Below are positions 53,973 to 63,361 of a stretch of DNA of 64,000 nt, in pieces. The notes under the pieces are model-generated. The model made no database searches, had not been told where the DNA came from, and worked only from the letters and a program-made list of their open reading frames with translations. Positions within the stretch are counted from its first letter, which is position 1, and every line of letters starts with the position of its first letter. The stretch is from positions 687,501 to 751,500 of the forward strand of contig NZ_CP090095.1 of NCBI RefSeq assembly GCF_021391675.1, given 5' to 3'. Position numbers and translations under genes: made by a program. This stretch comes from Neorhizobium galegae. GTDB lineage: Bacteria; Pseudomonadota; Alphaproteobacteria; Rhizobiales; Rhizobiaceae.

Positions 53973-55442
53973 ATGTCGCTCGCATCAGCATTGTCTACGG
54001 CACAGTCGATCTTCACCAACTCCGGCACGCAGTCGGCTGTATCGGCGAAGAACATCGCTAATGCTCAGAACCCCGATTACACCCGCCGATCCGCAATGGT
54101 CGTGACCGGCGGCAACGGGGCCATTATCGGCGACATTACACGCTCCTACAGCGAGCCGCTGCTGCGCCAGACGATCGCAAGCTCGTCGATCGCCAGCGGC
54201 CAGCGGACCGTGCTGGACGGCCTGCAGGAAATCAAGAACCTGATGGGGGGGAACGACAACGAGCTCTCCCCCGCCAAGCTGATTGCCTCCTTCCGCAACA
54301 ATCTCGATGCTTTCGCCGGAAAGGCGAACGATACCGGCATCGGCATCGCCTTCATTTCAAGCGCCCGGGACGTTGCGGCCGGCCTGAACATCGCCTCCGA
54401 CAAGCTTCAGCAGATCCGCAAGGATGCGGACGATCAGATCAAGCAGAACGTCACCGATCTGAACGCGCTGCTTGCGAAGTTCGAGACCGTCAACAACCAG
54501 GTCAAGAACGCGGTCTCCAGCGGCACGGATCCGAACGACTCTCTTGATGAGCGCGACGGCCTCGTCAAGAAGATCTCCGAAATCGTCGGGGTCACGTCCT
54601 ATACCCGCGGCGGCAACGACATGGTGCTCTACACCACGGACGGCACCACGCTGTTCGAGGCGGTACCGCGCAAGGTGACATTCCAGCCTACCGCAGCCTT
54701 CGACGCATCGACGACCGGCAACGGCGTCTATATCGACGGCGTGGCGCTCAAGGCCGGGGATTCGGGCAATACGACCGCCAAGGGCTCGCTCCAGGCGCAT
54801 ATGCAGATCCGCGACAAGATCGCGCCGACCTTCCAGAGCCAGCTCGACGAAATCGCCCGCGGTCTGATCACCTCGTTTGCGGAAACCGGACCGACCGGCG
54901 CACTGGCTCCGATGACCGGCCTTTTTACATACAAGGATGCCGCCGGCGTGCAGCAGACGGCCATTCCCGCCGCCGGCACGATCGTTCCGGGCCTCGCCTC
55001 CAAGATCTTCGTCAATCCGGTGGTAGTCCCCCCGGCAGGCACGCCCGACAAGGTGCGCGACGGTGGCATCAACGGCGTGACCTACATCGTCAACACGGGC
55101 GGCAGCAGCTACGGCGACCTCCTCGACAAGTACAACCAAAACCTGACCGGCCCGATGGTTTTCGATACGGACACGGAAATCGCCGATGCGCCGGACGTCC
55201 TCTCTTTTGCCGCGGACTCCATGGGCTGGCTCGAGCAGCTTCGCAGCACGGCGACCGCCGCAGACGAGACGAAGACGGCCATGCTGTCGCGCAGTCTTGA
55301 AGCGTTTTCCAGCAACACGGGCGTCAGCCTCGACGAGGAACTGTCCCTGCTTCTCGATATCGAGCAGTCCTACAAGGCCGGCGCCAAGCTCATGTCGACG
55401 GTCGATGATATGATGAAGGCCCTTTTGGATATTGCGAGCTGA
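53973..55442 (+). CDS. flgK: Hook-filament junction protein FlgK (HAP1)
   Basis: Junction protein of 489 residues between hook and filament. It has the N-terminal axial coil (NSGTQSAVSAKNIANAQNPD), the FlgK-type pattern DERDGLVKKISEIVGV and a C-terminal coil (SLDEELSLLLDIEQSYKAGA). flgL follows after 2 bases. Confidence 0.95.
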   Translation: MSLASALSTAQSIFTNSGTQSAVSAKNIANAQNPDYTRRSAMVVTGGNGAIIGDITRSYSEPLLRQTIASSSIASGQRTVLDGLQEIKNLMGGNDNELSPAKLIASFRNNLDAFAGKANDTGIGIAFISSARDVAAGLNIASDKLQQIRKDADDQIKQNVTDLNALLAKFETVNNQVKNAVSSGTDPNDSLDERDGLVKKISEIVGVTSYTRGGNDMVLYTTDGTTLFEAVPRKVTFQPTAAFDASTTGNGVYIDGVALKAGDSGNTTAKGSLQAHMQIRDKIAPTFQSQLDEIARGLITSFAETGPTGALAPMTGLFTYKDAAGVQQTAIPAAGTIVPGLASKIFVNPVVVPPAGTPDKVRDGGINGVTYIVNTGGSSYGDLLDKYNQNLTGPMVFDTDTEIADAPDVLSFAADSMGWLEQLRSTATAADETKTAMLSRSLEAFSSNTGVSLDEELSLLLDIEQSYKAGAKLMSTVDDMMKALLDIAS

Positions 55443-55444
55443 TC

Positions 55445-56548
55445 ATGAAGACCTCTTTCATTTCCACATTGTCGATCCAGACCACGATGCGAAACTCCAT
55501 CTCGAACGTTCAGCGCGAGATGGTGAAGGCGAACCAGGAGGCGGTGAGCCAGAAGCACGCCGATCTCGGCGTCACGCTTGGCGCCAATACCTCGCGCGCT
55601 ATCGATCTTTCCCGCGACATCACCCGCACCGACTCGCTTCTGACCACGGCCGCGCTCGCGACGCAGCGTCTCGAAACAGCCGAACTTGCGCTCAAGAGCA
55701 TGAACGAGCAGGGTTTGAAGATCCAGAGCGCGATCCTGACGCTTGGAAGCTCGGCCGACGAGACGAGCCTGTCGACGGCGCGCATGGCCATGTCCGACGC
55801 GCTGGACGCGTTCACCAACTTCGCCAACACTGCCGTTCAGGGCGAATATATCTTCTCCGGCATCAATTCCGACGTGAAGCCGCTCGATGATTATTTCGCG
55901 CCGGGATCGCCGGCCAAGGCCGCGGTCGCCGCCGAACTTACTCAGTACCTTTCGGACAATGCCATTCCGAGCAAGGAGCAGATGACGCAGGCCCAGATGA
56001 ACGGCTTCCTGGATAAACTGGAAGGCAAGTTCAACGGTTCCTCGCCGCTGACGAACCCGCCGCATCCCGCGGGGGTCGTAGGCCAGGACTTCTGGAAGAC
56101 CTTTTTCTCGGATGCCAGCGACGACAACATGAAGAGCCGCATCAGCCCGACGGAAGTGGTCGAAAGCTCGACCAACGCCAACAGCCAGGGCATGCGGAAC
56201 TTCGCTTTCGCGTCGATCGTCTCGATGGAATACCTGCAGACCGGGATGGACAAGGACGCTCGTGCAGCCGTGGCCACGCGTACCACCAGCGTCATCAACA
56301 AGGCGATGAACAGCGAGGGCAGCATCAACCAGCAGCGGACGTCGGTGGGTATCTATACCGAACGCGTCTCCAAGGCTGAGGAAAGGTTGCGGGCGCAGAA
56401 AGACATTCTGACGACCAGCCTCGGAAGCATGGAGAACGTCGATCCGGCGGAGGCGGCAACCCGTCTCAACACGATGAAGACGCTTCTCGAAACTGCATAT
56501 ACAGTAACGGCAAAGATACAGCAGCTGAGCCTGGCCAACTTCCTTTGA
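55445..56548 (+). CDS. flgL: Hook-filament junction protein FlgL (HAP3)
   Basis: Junction protein of 367 residues. The N- and C-terminal coils resemble flagellin (RNSISNVQREMVKANQEAVS; RLNTMKTLLETAYTVTAKIQ), with QGEYIFSGINSDVKPL in the family-typical position. flaF follows after 35 bases. Confidence 0.93.
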   Translation: MKTSFISTLSIQTTMRNSISNVQREMVKANQEAVSQKHADLGVTLGANTSRAIDLSRDITRTDSLLTTAALATQRLETAELALKSMNEQGLKIQSAILTLGSSADETSLSTARMAMSDALDAFTNFANTAVQGEYIFSGINSDVKPLDDYFAPGSPAKAAVAAELTQYLSDNAIPSKEQMTQAQMNGFLDKLEGKFNGSSPLTNPPHPAGVVGQDFWKTFFSDASDDNMKSRISPTEVVESSTNANSQGMRNFAFASIVSMEYLQTGMDKDARAAVATRTTSVINKAMNSEGSINQQRTSVGIYTERVSKAEERLRAQKDILTTSLGSMENVDPAEAATRLNTMKTLLETAYTVTAKIQQLSLANFL

Positions 56549-56583
56549 TGAATAAAGGAAGGCTCGTGACGAAGGATACATGA

Positions 56584-56931
56584 ATGTACCAATTTTCATA
56601 TGCCGAGATCATGGAGGACGGCGTTGCCAACGCCAAGGATCGCGAGCGGCAGGCCCTGGATCGTTCTATCGATCTTCTGATCGCGGCTCGCGACGAGAAG
56701 AACTATACGCGCACCACGGTTGAGGCGTTGTTCTACACCCGGCGTGTCTGGATCCGCTTTGTCGAGGATCTGAAGCATCCGGATAACGAGTTGGCCAATG
56801 AACTTCGTGCGGATCTGATCTCGATCGCAATCTGGATACTGAAGGAATGCGAAAAGATCAGAAACCGCGAATCGACCAATTTCCAGGGCATTATCGATGT
56901 GACCACCATCATCAGGGATGGACTTAAATGA
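56584..56931 (+). CDS. flaF: Flagellin synthesis regulator FlaF
   Basis: Helical cytosolic protein of 115 residues, found only with FlbT in alphaproteobacteria and needed for flagellin synthesis or secretion ([28 protein letters not shown]-like [19 protein letters not shown]). It overlaps flbT by 4 bases (ATGA). Confidence 0.92.
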   Translation: MYQFSYAEIMEDGVANAKDRERQALDRSIDLLIAARDEKNYTRTTVEALFYTRRVWIRFVEDLKHPDNELANELRADLISIAIWILKECEKIRNRESTNFQGIIDVTTIIRDGLK

Positions 56932-57377
56932 AAAGTACGCTTCGCATCTCTTTGAAATCCGGCGAGCGGATATTTATCAACGGCGCGGTTCTGCGCGTTG
57001 ATCGCAAGGTCGCGCTGGAATTTCTCAATGACGTCACGTTCCTTCTGGAGAACCATGTTCTTCAGCCGGAAGATGCGACGACGCCGCTTCGGCAGCTTTA
57101 CTTTATCGCCCAGATGATGCTCATCAACCCGGATGGCAAGGAACAGTCGACGACATTGTTCCGCAAGTCGGTGGCAATGCTGCTGACCTGCTTTACCGAC
57201 GATGAGATGCTGGCGGAACTCAAGCGCATCGACGGTATGGTTGCATCTGGCCGGGCCTTCGACGCTCTGAAGGCAATCCGTGCGCTCTACCCCATCGAAG
57301 ACCGTATCCTCAACAATCGGGAACTCGCGCCGGCAACTGTCGAGCGGATTCGCAAGGAGATCGCACCATGGCGGTAG
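56928..57377 (+). CDS. flbT: Flagellin mRNA regulator FlbT
   Basis: Protein of 149 residues ([40 protein letters not shown]). In Caulobacter FlbT binds the 5' leader of flagellin mRNA and controls its stability. The conserved upstream modules of the five flagellins are therefore candidates for its target. It overlaps flgD by 10 bases. Confidence 0.93.
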   Translation: MKSTLRISLKSGERIFINGAVLRVDRKVALEFLNDVTFLLENHVLQPEDATTPLRQLYFIAQMMLINPDGKEQSTTLFRKSVAMLLTCFTDDEMLAELKRIDGMVASGRAFDALKAIRALYPIEDRILNNRELAPATVERIRKEIAPWR

Positions 57378-57811
57378 ACCCGATCAACACCAACAACCCT
57401 TATGCCTCCGGCAATGGCAAGGCGGCGTCGTCCGACGCGTCGGCTGCAGGCCTGAACTACGACAACTTCCTGCAGCTCCTCATCGCCCAGATGAAGTATC
57501 AGGATCCGACCGATCCGATGGATGCGAGCGAGCAGATTGCCCAGCTCGCCACCTTCTCGCAGGTCGAGCAGTCCGTGAAGATGAACTCGAACCTGCAGTC
57601 GCTCATCCAGGCGAACTCGTTCTCGCAGGCAGCCGATATGATCGGCAAGTATATCACCAGCGCCGACGACAAGACCACCGGCATCATCAAACAGGTGGAA
57701 ATCTACTCCGATGGTCTGGTGGCGATCACCGATAAGGGTGATAAGGTGCTCATCCAGCCGGGAATCGTTCTTTCGGATCAGGCGCCAACGAAACCCCCTG
57801 CGGCGACTTGA
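57368..57811 (+). CDS. flgD: Hook-capping scaffold FlgD (short form)
   Basis: Hook cap protein of 147 residues with the conserved N-terminal domain ([40 protein letters not shown]). It is much shorter than E. coli FlgD (231) and lacks most of the Ig-like C-terminal part, as is common in rhizobia. Confidence 0.94.
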   Translation: MAVDPINTNNPYASGNGKAASSDASAAGLNYDNFLQLLIAQMKYQDPTDPMDASEQIAQLATFSQVEQSVKMNSNLQSLIQANSFSQAADMIGKYITSADDKTTGIIKQVEIYSDGLVAITDKGDKVLIQPGIVLSDQAPTKPPAAT

Positions 57812-57864
57812 GATCAGACGACGCGGCATGACGCCGAAACATTGAAGCAGACGGAGCCGGCGCA

Positions 57865-58131
57865 ATGAATGAAGCCGATGCCCTTGATATCATGCAGGCG
57901 GCGATCTGGACGATCCTGATCGCCTCCGGTCCCGCGGTCCTTGTGGCGATGGTCGTGGGCGTCCTGATCGCATTTCTCCAGGCTCTGACGCAGATCCAGG
58001 AGATGACGCTGACTTTCGTGCCGAAAATCGTCGCCATCATGATCACGATCGGCATTACCGCGCCGTTTATCGGCGGCCAGATCAATCTTTTCGCCAATCT
58101 GGTATTTTCGCGGGTGCAATCGGGGTTCTGA
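57865..58131 (+). CDS. fliQ: Flagellar export gate protein FliQ
   Basis: Protein of 88 residues with two membrane helices (about 15-40 and 50-75). Family sequence includes LDIMQAAIWTILIASGPAVL and VGVLIAFLQALTQIQEMTLT. It lies 53 bases after flgD. Confidence 0.95.
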   Translation: MNEADALDIMQAAIWTILIASGPAVLVAMVVGVLIAFLQALTQIQEMTLTFVPKIVAIMITIGITAPFIGGQINLFANLVFSRVQSGF

Positions 58132-58171
58132 CCCGGTTGCCGCCCGCCCATCCTTTTTCATCTACCCACCT

Positions 58172-58195
58172 TCGCGCAAGCTTCGCCCTTTAGGC
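58172..58195 (+). promoter_or_regulatory. Flagellar promoter element upstream of flhA
   Basis: TCGCGCAAG, nine bases, then TTAGGC, ending 58 bases before the flhA ATG. It is a full match to TCRCRCAAG-N9-YTA. Confidence 0.65.
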
Positions 58196-58253
58196 AGGAC
58201 ATGAACTGGTAGGAGTACTTCCTGCCGCCATCTCATGAAGAGACGGGAAAGTC

Positions 58254-60341
58254 ATGGCGCAACCACCTTCACTATCCATTCCGAAAGTAGCCCCGAACGG
58301 TCGCGATCTCGGATTTGCGGGCGGCATCGTCGCCATCCTCTGCATCCTCTTCCTGCCGATCCCACCGTTCCTGATCGACCTTGGCCTTGCCTTCTCGATC
58401 GCGTTCTCGGTCCTGATCCTGATGGTGGCGCTGTGGATCCAGCGGCCGCTGGACTTCTCGTCCTTCCCGACCATCCTGCTCATCGCCACCATGGTGCGAT
58501 TGTCCCTCAACATCGCGACGACGCGCGTGATCCTGTCGCATGGCCACGAGGGCCATGGCGCGGCCGGTAACGTGATCCAGGGCTTCTCCGGCCTCGTCAT
58601 GTCCGGTGACTTCGTGATCGGCGTGATCGTCTTCATGATCCTCGTCACCGTGAACTTCATCGTCATCACCAAGGGCGCCACCCGTATCGCGGAAGTCGGC
58701 GCCCGCTTCACCCTCGACGCCATCCCCGGCAAGCAGATGTCGATCGACGCGGACCTTTCGGCCGGCATCATCGACGAGAAGGAAGCGCAACGCCGCCGCT
58801 CCGAGCTGGAGGAGGAAAGCTCCTTCTTCGGTGCCATGGACGGTGCGTCGAAATTCGTTCGCGGCGATGCGATCGCCGGCCTCATCATCACCGCCATCAA
58901 CATCTTCGGCGGCATCATCATCGGCTATTTCCGCCACGACATGCAGATCGGCGAAGCCGCCGACGTGTTCGTCAAGCTGTCGGTCGGTGACGGTATCGTC
59001 ACGCAGATCCCGGCCCTCATCGTTTCGCTCGCCGCCGGCCTCCTGGTCACCCGCGGCGGCACGGCCGGCTCCACCGACAAGGCGGTCGTCGATCAGCTGA
59101 GCGGCTATCCGCGGGCCCTTTCGATGTCGGCCGGCCTGATGGCGCTTCTGGCGATCATCCCCGGACTGCCCTTCCTGCCCTTCATGGCGCTCGGCGGCCT
59201 GATGGGTTTCGGCGCCTGGCTTGTTCCGCGCCGTATCGAGGCGGAGAACAAGGCTCGTCGCGAAGACGAGGAGCAGAAGGTCGTCCAGACCAAGGAGATG
59301 GAGAAGGACTCCGTCAAGTCGGTTCTCAAGACGTCCGAAATCGAGCTCGCTCTCGGCAAGCAGGTCTCCACCCGGCTGCTTGGCGCCCACCAGGAACTCG
59401 CCTTCCGCGTCGGCAAGATGCGCAAGAAGTTCGCGACGCAATACGGTTTCGTGGTGCCGGAGATCAAGGTTACCGACGACATCTCGATCCAGGAAAAGTC
59501 CTATCAGATCCGAATCCATGGCACGACGATCGCGTCGAACGCCCTGCGGGTCGGCGACGTCCTAGTGGTCACCGGATCCGGCCGCAAGCCGAGCATCCCG
59601 GGCGACGAGATTCGCGAACCCGCTTTCGGCATGCCGGCGGTGTCGATCCTCGAAACCTTCGCCGAAGACTTGAAGCGTGAAGGCTTCCACCCGATCGACA
59701 ACGTCTCGGTCGTGCTGACCCACTTGTCGGAAGTCATCCGCAATAACCTGCCGCAGCTTCTCTCCTACAAGGATGTGAAGATCCTGATCGAGCGTCTCGA
59801 TCCCGAATACAAGAAGCTCGCAGACGAGATCTGCTCGTCGCATATGTCCTATTCCGGCCTGCAGGCAGTGCTGAAGCTTCTGCTCGCCGAGCGCGTTTCG
59901 ATCCGCAACCTGCATCTCATCCTGGAAGCGGTGGCCGAGCTCGCCCCGCATGTCCGCAAGACGGAGCAGATCGTCGAGCACGTGCGCGTTCGCATGTCGC
60001 AGCAGCTCTGCGGCGACCTGGCCGACAACGGCGTGTTGCGCGTACTCCGTCTCGGCAACAAATGGGATATGCTGTTCCATCAGGCGCTCAAGCGCGACGG
60101 CAAGGGCGAGGTGGTGGAATTCGACATCGACCCGCGCACGCTTGAAGAGTTCAGCGAACAGGCGACGAAAGTCATCCGCGAATTCATGGATCGCGGCCTG
60201 CCCTTCGTGCTCGTCACCTCGCCGGAAACGCGTTCCTACGTCCGCATGATCATAGAGCGGCTGTTCGCGACCCTGCCGGTTCTTTCCCATGTGGAACTCG
60301 CCAAGGGCCTCGAAATCAAGATACTGGGCGCCATTTCGTGA
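58254..60341 (+). CDS. flhA: Flagellar export gate protein FlhA
   Basis: Export-gate protein of 695 residues. The N-terminal half has about eight membrane helices (from 20 to 330) and the FHIPEP-type loop ([36 protein letters not shown]). The C-terminal cytosolic ring domain (about 370-690) includes [18 protein letters not shown] and [20 protein letters not shown]. It has its own promoter element. Confidence 0.97.
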   Translation: MAQPPSLSIPKVAPNGRDLGFAGGIVAILCILFLPIPPFLIDLGLAFSIAFSVLILMVALWIQRPLDFSSFPTILLIATMVRLSLNIATTRVILSHGHEGHGAAGNVIQGFSGLVMSGDFVIGVIVFMILVTVNFIVITKGATRIAEVGARFTLDAIPGKQMSIDADLSAGIIDEKEAQRRRSELEEESSFFGAMDGASKFVRGDAIAGLIITAINIFGGIIIGYFRHDMQIGEAADVFVKLSVGDGIVTQIPALIVSLAAGLLVTRGGTAGSTDKAVVDQLSGYPRALSMSAGLMALLAIIPGLPFLPFMALGGLMGFGAWLVPRRIEAENKARREDEEQKVVQTKEMEKDSVKSVLKTSEIELALGKQVSTRLLGAHQELAFRVGKMRKKFATQYGFVVPEIKVTDDISIQEKSYQIRIHGTTIASNALRVGDVLVVTGSGRKPSIPGDEIREPAFGMPAVSILETFAEDLKREGFHPIDNVSVVLTHLSEVIRNNLPQLLSYKDVKILIERLDPEYKKLADEICSSHMSYSGLQAVLKLLLAERVSIRNLHLILEAVAELAPHVRKTEQIVEHVRVRMSQQLCGDLADNGVLRVLRLGNKWDMLFHQALKRDGKGEVVEFDIDPRTLEEFSEQATKVIREFMDRGLPFVLVTSPETRSYVRMIIERLFATLPVLSHVELAKGLEIKILGAIS

Positions 60342-60369
60342 TAGACTGTCCGCAAAGGACGATTCTCGC

Positions 60370-61122
60370 ATGATTACAGACCCGCAAGGAACCATTCTCG
60401 CGCTTTTCCTTGCGTTTTGCCGCATGGGTACGTGCGTGATGGTTCTCCCGGGGCTGGGAAGCGGCCGCGTGCCGGTTCAGGTGCGATTGTTCGTGGCGGT
60501 CGCCCTGTCCATGGCCGTGCTGCCGGTTCTCTGGGATCAGATTTATCCAAGAGCCTCCGAGCCGACGGCCACCTATCTCGGCCTGATCTTCACCGAGGCC
60601 CTGATCGGCGCGGTCTATGGATTGATAGCCCGGCTCTATACGCTCGGCATGCAATTTGCCGGCACGGTCCTTACCATGTCGATCGGTTTCACGGCGCCGG
60701 GCGGCCATGACATTTTCGAAGACTCGCAGGAAAACCAGCTGACCATTCTGCTGACGCTGAGCGGCCTGCTGCTCCTGTTCATGATGGACTTCCACCACAT
60801 CGTGTTCCGCGCGCTGGTCGATTCCTACGGGGCGACGCCGGTCGGCGCGCTGATCGATTCGCAGAAGATACTGATCACGCTGACGGATACGCTGCGCGCG
60901 TCGACCATCATCATGTTGCGACTGGCAAGTCCGTTCCTGATCTTCGGCCTGATGTTCAACGTGGCGATCGGCCTCATCAACAAGATGGCGCCGCAGATCC
61001 CGATCTTCTTCATCTCGACGCCCTTCCTGCTGATGGGAGGGCTTTTCCTTCTCTATCTGTCGATCGCCGCCTTTATCCGCCAGTACGCGGATGGTTTCGC
61101 GCCGATCTTCAGGTCCTTCTAG
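60370..61122 (+). CDS. fliR: Flagellar export gate protein FliR
   Basis: Membrane protein of 250 residues with about six hydrophobic segments. Family motifs are LFLAFCRMGTCVMVLPGLGS, FTEALIGAVYGLIARLYTLG and ASPFLIFGLMFNVAIGLINK. ATG 60370 is chosen over the longer open frame from 60289. The next gene begins 9 bases later. Confidence 0.95.
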   Translation: MITDPQGTILALFLAFCRMGTCVMVLPGLGSGRVPVQVRLFVAVALSMAVLPVLWDQIYPRASEPTATYLGLIFTEALIGAVYGLIARLYTLGMQFAGTVLTMSIGFTAPGGHDIFEDSQENQLTILLTLSGLLLLFMMDFHHIVFRALVDSYGATPVGALIDSQKILITLTDTLRASTIIMLRLASPFLIFGLMFNVAIGLINKMAPQIPIFFISTPFLLMGGLFLLYLSIAAFIRQYADGFAPIFRSF

Positions 61123-61131
61123 GAGATCGCA

Positions 61132-61533
61132 ATGGCAGGTCCAGTCAAGCGGTCGGACAAGCTCAAGCGCCTCGTGGCGGTCCAGCGGCATCTCGAGACG
61201 ATGGCTGAACACGAGCTTGCTGCGACGACCCGATACCGTGCCGAAGTCAATCAGTCGATGGAAGACGTCATCGATGCGATCGGCTCGATGAACCCGGTAC
61301 ACCGGCAGTTCTCTCAGCATTATTCGGAACGCTTCGGCCGCCTGACCACCAAGGAACGCCAGCTTGCCGGCGTTCAGCAGATCCAGGAAATGAAGGTGCT
61401 CAAGGAGCGGACTAAGGCCGACCGCCTGGAAGAGAACATGAAGGACGCCCGAGATCACGAAGACCGCGAAGCGGCCGACGATGCGATCTACGAGCTCATC
61501 GATATCACGCTCGCCCTCGAGCAAGTCAAATAG
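61132..61533 (+). CDS. Coiled-coil protein, FliJ-like candidate
   Basis: Almost wholly helical, charged protein of 133 residues (KRLVAVQRHLETMAEHELAA, then ERQLAGVQQIQEMKVLKERT). Size (FliJ is 147 in E. coli), coiled-coil character and position in an export operon fit the FliI stalk protein FliJ, which is not found elsewhere in the window. Sequence identity to FliJ cannot be judged by eye. Confidence 0.5.
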   Translation: MAGPVKRSDKLKRLVAVQRHLETMAEHELAATTRYRAEVNQSMEDVIDAIGSMNPVHRQFSQHYSERFGRLTTKERQLAGVQQIQEMKVLKERTKADRLEENMKDARDHEDREAADDAIYELIDITLALEQVK

Positions 61534-61544
61534 ACTGGCCAGCC

Positions 61545-61568
61545 TCCAGCAAGCTTCGACCTTCATAG
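61545..61568 (+). promoter_or_regulatory. Weak flagellar-type promoter element before flgJ
   Basis: TCCAGCAAG, nine bases (CTTCGACCT, as near fliF and flhA), then TCATAG. It has two mismatches in the first half and one in the second. It lies about 124 bases before the proposed flgJ start. Confidence 0.3.
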
Positions 61569-61691
61569 TCTCGTCATTGCACTGATTGCCGGTTCGATCG
61601 AGATCGGGCGGGATCATGTGCCATTTCAAATTGTTGCTGCGCACTTGCACCTTTAGGGATGCGGCTCGCGGCAGTCATGAAAGGAGCTGAC

Positions 61692-62243
61692 GTGGCGATT
61701 TCACCTCCGAGCGATCTGGTCATGGACGTCGTCCGCGCTGCGGACCCGACTGCCGTTCAAGAAGCGCAGGCCAAGCTGAAGGCGAACAAGGCGGCCTTTG
61801 CCGCGACCAGCCTTGCCGAAGTTGGCAAGGGTTTTGGTGCCGCCATGAAATTCATCGACACGCCCGGCACGGCGGCGGGTCTCGGCAATCCGGAGGCACC
61901 GAAGAAGCTCGCCGAAATGCCGGAGGAATACCGCAAGTTCGAAGCATCGGTTCTTTCGACATTCGTGAATTCCATGCTCCCGAAGGAGACCGAGGAAGTT
62001 TACGGCAAGGGCTCCGCCGGTGAATTCTGGAAGGGCATGATGGCCGAGAAGATCGCCGACGAAATGTCGAAAAAGGGCGGTGTCGGCATCGCCGAACAGA
62101 TGTATTCGCAGGCGCTCGCCCGTGCGGAACGTCAGGCCTCGGTCAATCCGACCACCAATGAGACTGATCGCAGCCGCGCAATCAGCATGATCACCGATTT
62201 CGAGCGACAGGTTCTCGGCGTCGGAAAGAAGAGTGAGGCCTGA
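61692..62243 (+). CDS. flgJ: Rod-binding protein FlgJ (no muramidase domain)
   Basis: Rod-scaffolding protein of 183 residues containing only the Rod-binding domain (FEASVLSTFVNSMLPKETEE, VYGKGSAGEFWKGMMAEKIA). The muramidase half of enterobacterial FlgJ is absent. GTG 61692 is preferred because AAGGAG lies 7 bases upstream; ATG 61677 and 61659 are also in frame. It precedes the FlgN-like gene by one base. Confidence 0.88.
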   Translation: MAISPPSDLVMDVVRAADPTAVQEAQAKLKANKAAFAATSLAEVGKGFGAAMKFIDTPGTAAGLGNPEAPKKLAEMPEEYRKFEASVLSTFVNSMLPKETEEVYGKGSAGEFWKGMMAEKIADEMSKKGGVGIAEQMYSQALARAERQASVNPTTNETDRSRAISMITDFERQVLGVGKKSEA

Positions 62244-62244
62244 C

Positions 62245-62634
62245 ATGCATCAGACTGGGGCAGAGAACATGGAAGTTGTTTCGAATGATTATCGCATCAA
62301 GACCGTGCTTGGCCGGTTGGAGATGATAATCGACAACGAAAATCAGCGGATTGGCCGCGATCCGGAATTCGACCTGAAAGTGTCGAATGCGCACAAAAGC
62401 CGCTGCCTCTACGAATTGACCATGCTGTTCCGCGGCACCGATCCGAAGCAGCTTGCCACCGGCCATATCGATCAGATGCACGGGTTGAAGAGCAAGCTGG
62501 CGCTTAATGCCCGCCGGGTCGAGGCGCATCTTCACGCTGTCCGCGCCGTCGCCGATCTCTTGAAGAATGCTGCCCGCGATGCGGACGACGACGGTACCTA
62601 CACCCAGGAACAGTTCACCTACGGCGAGGCCTGA
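62245..62634 (+). CDS. FlgN-like flagellar chaperone (candidate)
   Basis: Helical cytosolic protein of 129 residues (RIKTVLGRLEMIIDNENQRI, ALNARRVEAHLHAVRAVADL). The four-helix pattern, size and place after flgJ are those of FlgN-type chaperones for FlgK/FlgL. ATG 62269 is a possible later start. Its stop overlaps the next start (ATGA). Confidence 0.6.
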   Translation: MHQTGAENMEVVSNDYRIKTVLGRLEMIIDNENQRIGRDPEFDLKVSNAHKSRCLYELTMLFRGTDPKQLATGHIDQMHGLKSKLALNARRVEAHLHAVRAVADLLKNAARDADDDGTYTQEQFTYGEA

Positions 62635-63182
62635 TGGTCAAGCTCCTTCTCAGTGGTCTATGGGTCTGCATCGTCACGCTTGGGGCGGTGTATTTCTCCG
62701 TGCAGATGTCCGCAGCACCTGCGCCGGTCGACGAAGAGGCCAGGCGGAAGGAGCTTCTTCAACTGGTGCGCGGGGAATCGATCACCATTCCGATGATCGC
62801 GGACGGTGCCATCACCGGTTATTTCTTGAGCCGTGTCTCGTTCATGATGGACAAGGAAAAGATCAAGAACACCAAGCTGCCGATCACCGAACTGACGACG
62901 GACCAGCTTTTCACGCTGCTGATCGGCAACCAGATGGTCGATCTCAGCAAGCCCGGCGCCTTCAACCTCGAAAAATTCCGCACCAGCATCAAGGACAATT
63001 TCAACAAGAAGCTCGGCGACGGACTGGTGGCGGAGGTCCTGGTCGAACAGCTCGACTACCTCTCCAAGGAAGACATTCGCAACAATGCCTCGCGCGGCAA
63101 CAAGAACCCGAACCCGGGCAAGAAGATTGTCGAGGGGGTGAAGATCGAAGATCCGAAAGCTTCGCCCACCACCGGCCACTGA
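62634..63182 (+). CDS. Membrane-anchored protein of unknown function, end of the flagellar cluster
   Basis: Protein of 182 residues with an N-terminal membrane anchor (MVKLLLSGLWVCIVTLGAVYF) and a probably periplasmic domain with a FliL-like order of elements (SITIPMIADGAITGYFLSRV, ITELTTDQLFTLLIGNQMVD). It is translationally coupled to the FlgN-like gene. I do not recognise a named family; a basal-body role is inferred from the operon only. Confidence 0.75.
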   Translation: MVKLLLSGLWVCIVTLGAVYFSVQMSAAPAPVDEEARRKELLQLVRGESITIPMIADGAITGYFLSRVSFMMDKEKIKNTKLPITELTTDQLFTLLIGNQMVDLSKPGAFNLEKFRTSIKDNFNKKLGDGLVAEVLVEQLDYLSKEDIRNNASRGNKNPNPGKKIVEGVKIEDPKASPTTGH

Positions 63183-63213
63183 CGACCGCTACGGCGATAA
63201 CACAGCGAATATA

Positions 63214-63241
63214 GGCCGGCCTTGGTGGTCGGCCTTTTTTG
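63214..63241 (+). terminator. Terminator at the end of the flagellar cluster
   Basis: AGGCCGGCC, loop TTGGT, GGTCGGCCT (one G-T pair), then TTTTT. It lies 31 bases after the last flagellar gene. Confidence 0.9.
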
Positions 63242-63361
63242 TTGCGAGGGCCTTGGAAATACGGGCATCGTTCGCATTTTACCAATCGATTTAAAGGCGA
63301 TTTCAGAGCGCGCTGTTAGACCTTGGGGACGAATTGGTCTTGCCCCATGGGGAGCGCATCG

